Shown: piece by piece, positions 1 to 5,866 of the stretch
Layout of the letters: the number at the start of each line of letters is the position of its first letter
Position numbering within the stretch: the stretch's first letter is position 1
NCBI GenBank assembly: GCA_035601815.1
Contig: DATNNN010000250.1
Location: 1-5,866 of the forward strand
DNA length: 5,866 bases
Direction: 5' to 3'
Origin: DATNNN01 sp035601815
Lineage (GTDB): Bacteria; Pseudomonadota; Alphaproteobacteria; Rhizobiales; Xanthobacteraceae
The notes under the pieces: model-generated
Told to the model about the DNA's origin: nothing
The model's input: the letters and a program-made list of their open reading frames with translations, nothing else
Database searches by the model: none
Program-made: the position numbers and the translations under genes

Positions 1-3444
<3,444 letters not shown>

Positions 3445-3453
3445 GGTGCCCCG

Positions 3454-3459
3454 CCTTTT
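3454..3459 (-). promoter_or_regulatory. Ribosome binding site of the oxoprolinase-family gene
   Basis: Read on the minus strand this is AAAAGG, nine bases before the ATG at 3444. It supports that ATG as the start, together with the in-frame TGA 27 bases further upstream that rules out a longer protein. Confidence 0.55.
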
Positions 3460-3514
3460 CGCCCTAGCACATCAATCGCGGGGGTGCGAAAATGCCAGGA
3501 TAGAATTCTGGATA

Positions 3515-3534
3515 GGGCGCGCGGGAATGCGCCC
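3515..3534 (+). repeat. Perfect 6-bp inverted repeat in the transporter leader
   Basis: GGGCGC (3515-3520) and GCGCCC (3529-3534) are exact complements separated by the eight bases GCGGGAAT. In the rightward transcript this would form a hairpin ending four bases before the Shine-Dalgarno sequence of the transporter gene. It could be a protein-binding operator, a small leader hairpin, or chance in GC-rich DNA; no run of T follows, so it is not an intrinsic terminator. Confidence 0.4.
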
Positions 3535-3538
3535 GAAA

Positions 3539-3547
3539 GGGGAGGGG
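3539..3547 (+). promoter_or_regulatory. Strong ribosome binding site of the MFS transporter gene
   Basis: GGGGAGGGG lies five bases before the ATG at 3553. It contains a GGAGG core and decides the start of the transporter: the same frame is open far upstream (to 2851), but that extension lies antisense to the oxoprolinase-family gene and has no comparable site. Confidence 0.8.
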
Positions 3548-3552
3548 AAACC

Positions 3553-4830
3553 ATGGCTATGACAAAAGATGCGACCGCGAGCGACACGAGGCCCGTCGCC
3601 TGGTACGGCGAGCTGCAACCGAACGAGAAACGCACATTCTGGGCCTGCTTCGGCGGCTGGGCGCTCGATGCGCTCGATGTGCAGATTTTCAGCTTTGCCA
3701 TCCCCGCGATCATCGCCGTGTTCGCGATCAGCAACGCCGACGCCGGCCTGATCGGCACCGCGACCCTGTTTACGTCCGCGTTCGGCGGCTGGTTGGCCGG
3801 CATCTTCGCCGACCGCTTCGGCCGCGTGCGCACCTTGCAGATCGCGATCCTGTGGTTCGCGTTCTTCACCTTCCTCTGCGGCTTCGCGCAGAATTACTGG
3901 CAGCTTTTCACCTTCCGCGCCTTGATGGGCTTCGGCTTCGGCGGCGAATGGGCCGCGGGTGCCGTGCTCATGGGTGAGGTGATCCGCGCGCAACACCGCG
4001 GCAAGGCGGTGGGTGGCGTGCAAAGCGCCTGGGCAATCGGCTGGGGCTTGGCGGCGCTGCTCGCGACGCTTCTATTCTACACGCTTCCGCAGGAGACCGC
4101 GTGGCGCGCGTTGTTCTGGATCGGTCTTGCGCCCGCCTTTCTCGTCTTCTTCATTCGCCGCTACGTCGACGAGCCGCCGGTTTACCTATCGATGCGGGAG
4201 AAATTCAAGAAAGAAGGGGAGAGCGCGAGCTTCCTGGAAATCTTCTCGCCGTCGATGCTGAAAACCACGATCCTTTGCGGGTTGCTCACCACCGGTGCGC
4301 AGGGCGGCTACTACGCGATCACCACGTGGCTCCCGGCCTTCCTGCGCGTAGAGCGCAAGCTCACCGTGCTCGGCACCGGCGGCTATCTCGCCGTCATCAT
4401 CATCGGCTCGCTCGTCGGCTATCTCGTGAGCGCGTATCTTGCCGACCGCATCGGGCGGCGCGCAAACTTCATCCTCTATGCGGTCTGCTCGATCGCGACG
4501 GTGTTCGTCTATACGCAGCTGCCGATCACCGACGCGATGATGCTTGTTCTCGGATTCCCGCTTGGCTTCTTCGCGTCCGGAATCTTCTCGGGGATGGGCC
4601 CGTTCCTGACCGAGAATTTCCCGACGCGAATGCGCGGCTCGGGCCAAGGCTTCACCTATAATTTCGGCCGGGGCATTGCGGCGTTGAACCCGTGGTTTGT
4701 CGGCTTGCTCAGCGCCAAGCTGCCGCTCGGGCAATCGATCGGCGTGTTCGCCGTCATTGCCTACGGCATCTTGATCTGCGCGGCCTTGCTGTTGCCCGAG
4801 ACGCGCGGACGGGTGCTCACGGCCGAATGA
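3553..4830 (+). CDS. MFS transporter, aromatic-acid/sialate:H+ symporter-like
   Basis: This is a 425-residue inner-membrane protein of the major facilitator superfamily, the usual length for a 12-helix carrier. About twelve hydrophobic segments can be seen: roughly 31-55, 66-86, 94-112, 117-140, 154-176, 185-203, then a charged central loop (204-232), and 237-260, 274-296, 305-322, 327-348, 367-386 and 394-414 for the second half, with the last boundaries approximate. The MFS motif A occurs in both halves, FADRFGRVRT (85-94) after helix 2 and LADRIGRRAN (296-305) after helix 8. RALMGFGFGGEWAAG (122-136) in helix 4 and C-terminal PETRG (415-419) are also typical. Helix 1 has ALDALD (37-42), at the place where aromatic-acid symporters carry an acidic DGxD motif, which points to proton-coupled uptake of an organic acid. 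It is the first gene of the rightward cluster and its TGA overlaps the next ATG. The exact substrate cannot be read from sequence. Confidence 0.93.
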   Translation: MAMTKDATASDTRPVAWYGELQPNEKRTFWACFGGWALDALDVQIFSFAIPAIIAVFAISNADAGLIGTATLFTSAFGGWLAGIFADRFGRVRTLQIAILWFAFFTFLCGFAQNYWQLFTFRALMGFGFGGEWAAGAVLMGEVIRAQHRGKAVGGVQSAWAIGWGLAALLATLLFYTLPQETAWRALFWIGLAPAFLVFFIRRYVDEPPVYLSMREKFKKEGESASFLEIFSPSMLKTTILCGLLTTGAQGGYYAITTWLPAFLRVERKLTVLGTGGYLAVIIIGSLVGYLVSAYLADRIGRRANFILYAVCSIATVFVYTQLPITDAMMLVLGFPLGFFASGIFSGMGPFLTENFPTRMRGSGQGFTYNFGRGIAALNPWFVGLLSAKLPLGQSIGVFAVIAYGILICAALLLPETRGRVLTAE

Positions 4831-5720
4831 CGGCAGCCGCATACGCGACCGATCGGGCCCCACTGTGCGCGGGGCCCGATCCACATCCGCGGCCGGCGCG
4901 GCGCCTCACAGTGCCGGCCGGCGCCGTCGATACCCATGCCCACGTCATCGGGCTACCGCCGCGCTATCCGCTCGTGGCCGAGCGCAGCTACACCGCGCCC
5001 GAGGCTTCGCCCGCGGCCTATCTCGCAATGCTCGACGCCACGCACATGGCGCACGGCGTGCTGGTGCAGCCGAGCGTGCACGGCACCGACAACCGGCTGC
5101 TGACCGACGCCATGCGCGCGGCCAAAGGCCGGTTGCGCGGCATCTGCGTGGTGGCGCCCGACGTGTCGGAGCGCGAGCTTGCCGAGCTTGCCGCCGCGCA
5201 CATCGTCGGCTGCCGGCTGAATGTGCTCTTCGGTGGGGGCATCGGCCTCGACGCCATCGACACGCTCGCGCGCAAGGTCAAGCCGTTCGGCTGGCACCTG
5301 CAGCTCCTCATGGACGTGCGCGCGATCGCGCCGATCGCCGGCAGCCTGGCCAAGCTTCCGGTTCCCTGGGTGATCGATCACATGGGCTACGTGCTAGCGA
5401 ACGAAGCGCTGGAGAACCAAGGCTTCCAGACCATGCTCAAGTTGCTGCGCGACAGCGACGGTTGGGTGAAGCTCTCGGGCGCTTACCGCGTTTCGGCCGG
5501 CCCACCCTACGCCGACACGATCGCTATGGCACAGGCCCTCGTCGCCGCGCGCCCCGACCGCCTGGTGTGGGGCAGCGACTGGCCTCACGTCTCCCACAAA
5601 GGCCCGATGCCGAACGTCGGCGATATCCTTGATCTGCTCGCCGACTGGGTGCGCGATGCAGCCATGCGCGACCGCATCCTGGCGGACAACGCGCACAGGC
5701 TGTACGGTTTTTCGCGCTAA
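4827..5720 (+). CDS. Amidohydrolase_2 family hydrolase, LigI (2-pyrone-4,6-dicarboxylate lactonase)-like
   Basis: The 297-residue protein has the TIM-barrel amidohydrolase layout of the LigI/COG3618 type, which hydrolyses lactones and related carboxylate rings in the cytoplasm. Visible motifs: VDTHAHV (34-40, with the HxH pair H37/H39), VQPSVHGTDN (80-89), GCRLN (128-132, Arg130), VIDHMG (182-187, His185), VKLSGAYR (214-221) and WGSDWPH (248-254, Asp251). These match the order and spacing of LigI as I remember it, where the corresponding VQASCHGTDN, IDHMG and WGTDWPH motifs hold active-site residues. A LigI tyrosine after GWH appears replaced here by leucine (Leu161), so the substrate may differ. 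The start ATG at 4827 overlaps the transporter stop (ATGA) and has only a weak GGACGGG 13 bases upstream, so translation is probably coupled. An in-frame GTG at 4911 (Val29) is a possible but less likely start. A very stable inverted repeat sits in codons 9-19. Confidence 0.88.
   Translation: MTAAAYATDRAPLCAGPDPHPRPARRLTVPAGAVDTHAHVIGLPPRYPLVAERSYTAPEASPAAYLAMLDATHMAHGVLVQPSVHGTDNRLLTDAMRAAKGRLRGICVVAPDVSERELAELAAAHIVGCRLNVLFGGGIGLDAIDTLARKVKPFGWHLQLLMDVRAIAPIAGSLAKLPVPWVIDHMGYVLANEALENQGFQTMLKLLRDSDGWVKLSGAYRVSAGPPYADTIAMAQALVAARPDRLVWGSDWPHVSHKGPMPNVGDILDLLADWVRDAAMRDRILADNAHRLYGFSR
4851..4881 (+). repeat. Perfect 11-bp inverted repeat (hairpin) inside the hydrolase 5' end
   Basis: GATCGGGCCCC (4851-4861) and GGGGCCCGATC (4871-4881) are exact reverse complements around the nine-base loop ACTGTGCGC. 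Nine of the eleven pairs are G-C, so the RNA hairpin should be very stable. It begins 24 bases after the A of the ATG at 4827 and is translated as part of the N-terminal tail before the barrel. No T run follows, so it is not a classical terminator. It may affect translation or mRNA stability at the coupled junction. Confidence 0.7.
4891..4919 (+). repeat. 7-bp GC-rich inverted repeat following the main hairpin
   Basis: GGCCGGC (4891-4897) pairs exactly with GCCGGCC (4913-4919) over a 15-base loop. The hexamer GGCGCC occurs at 4900-4905 and again at 4920-4925, so alternative foldings exist. It begins nine bases after the hairpin at 4851-4881, so the two form a structured tract at the start of the hydrolase gene. 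In DNA this rich in G and C, chance is a real alternative. Confidence 0.35.
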
Positions 5721-5723
5721 TTC

Positions 5724-5730
5724 GGAAAGG
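5724..5730 (+). promoter_or_regulatory. Ribosome binding site of the aldo/keto reductase gene
   Basis: GGAAAGG lies eight bases before the ATG at 5739, in the 18-base gap after the hydrolase stop. The short gap, with no terminator-like hairpin, supports co-transcription with the preceding genes. Confidence 0.6.
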
Positions 5731-5738
5731 CACTTCCC

Positions 5739-5866
5739 ATGCAGTACGTCCGCTTCGGCAGCACCGGCATCAAGGTATCGCGCCTGTGCTTCGGCTGCAT
5801 GACCTATGGCTCGAAGAAATGGCGCGAGTGGGTGCTGGACGAGGAGGAGAGTCGGCCGTTCATCAA
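5739..5866 (+). CDS. Aldo/keto reductase, N-terminal fragment cut by window edge
   Basis: Only 42 complete codons are visible. They begin MQYVRFGSTGIKVSRLCFGC, the N-terminal beta hairpin and first barrel strand typical of the aldo/keto reductase superfamily (YajO/Tas-type oxidoreductases), followed by MTYG and a KWREWVLDEEESRPFI-like stretch that recurs in one bacterial subgroup. Such enzymes use NADPH to reduce aldehydes or ketones in the cytoplasm. The catalytic Asp/Tyr/Lys/His residues and the cofactor site lie beyond the window, so activity cannot be judged. It starts 18 bases after the hydrolase stop on the same strand and is probably the third gene of the operon. The family call is firm despite the short length; the substrate is unknown. 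Confidence 0.85.
   Translation, partial: MQYVRFGSTGIKVSRLCFGCMTYGSKKWREWVLDEEESRPFI

Larger units (their letters stand above)
3445..3552. promoter_or_regulatory. Divergent intergenic region between oxoprolinase-family gene and transporter operon
   Basis: These 108 bases separate two genes read in opposite directions, so they should hold both promoters and probably a shared operator. For the rightward promoter TAGAAT (3501-3506) matches the -10 consensus at five of six positions, but no convincing -35 hexamer lies 16-18 bases upstream. No clear leftward promoter could be named. Internal structure includes the palindrome AGAATTCT (3502-3509), the direct repeat GGATAG at 3498-3503 and 3510-3515 (12-base period, about one helical turn), and the inverted repeat listed separately at 3515-3534. 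The position as a regulatory region is well supported; the individual promoter elements are weak guesses. Confidence 0.6.

Noticed and set aside
4692..4826. Upstream start for the hydrolase at 4692
   Set aside because: It would overlap the transporter's last helices by 135 bases, and the extra residues are a shadow of the transporter sequence. ATG 4827 gives the classical four-base ATGA overlap and a family-like N-terminus.
4851..4881. Intrinsic transcription terminator at the transporter/hydrolase junction
   Set aside because: The hairpin is strong, but the bases after it (CACATCCGC) have no T run, and it lies inside a well-supported coding sequence.
4186..4884. Minus-strand open frame opposite the transporter and hydrolase start
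   Set aside because: Its composition is typical of a shadow frame (Arg, Glu, Asp, Ala) with no motif, while the plus strand encodes twelve membrane helices here.
4865..5632. Plus-strand 255-residue frame overlapping the hydrolase
   Set aside because: It is a frame-shifted shadow, dominated by Arg and Ala, of the hydrolase, whose own frame carries all the catalytic motifs.

Overview
The window is GC-rich, dense bacterial DNA. The codon choice (strong G/C at third positions) and the kinds of genes suggest a soil-type proteobacterium, perhaps a Hyphomicrobiales/Bradyrhizobium-like alphaproteobacterium. That taxonomic placement is inference only. I see no tRNA, rRNA, CRISPR array, insertion sequence or phage gene.

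Layout: positions 1-3444 are filled by one very long minus-strand gene for a fused HyuA-HyuB protein of the ATP-dependent 5-oxoprolinase family. It is open throughout and runs off the left edge, with an estimated 60-70 C-terminal residues missing. A 108-base divergent intergenic region (3445-3552) separates it from a plus-strand cluster. The cluster holds an MFS transporter (3553-4830), a LigI-like amidohydrolase/lactonase (4827-5720, overlapping the transporter stop by ATGA), and the first 42 codons of an aldo/keto reductase (5739 to the right edge).

Taken together this looks like a small catabolic module. A proton-coupled importer would bring in an organic acid or cyclic compound, a metal-dependent-hydrolase-fold enzyme would open a lactone-like ring, an aldo/keto reductase would act on a carbonyl, and the divergently transcribed oxoprolinase-family enzyme would open a lactam or related ring with ATP. 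The individual families are well supported. The shared pathway and the substrate are inference, and no regulator lies in the window.

The most unusual sequence signal is a perfect 11-bp inverted repeat with a 9-base loop (4851-4881), placed 24 bases into the amidohydrolase reading frame at the translationally coupled transporter/hydrolase junction. A second GC-rich inverted repeat follows at once. A smaller perfect hairpin lies just upstream of the transporter's ribosome binding site.
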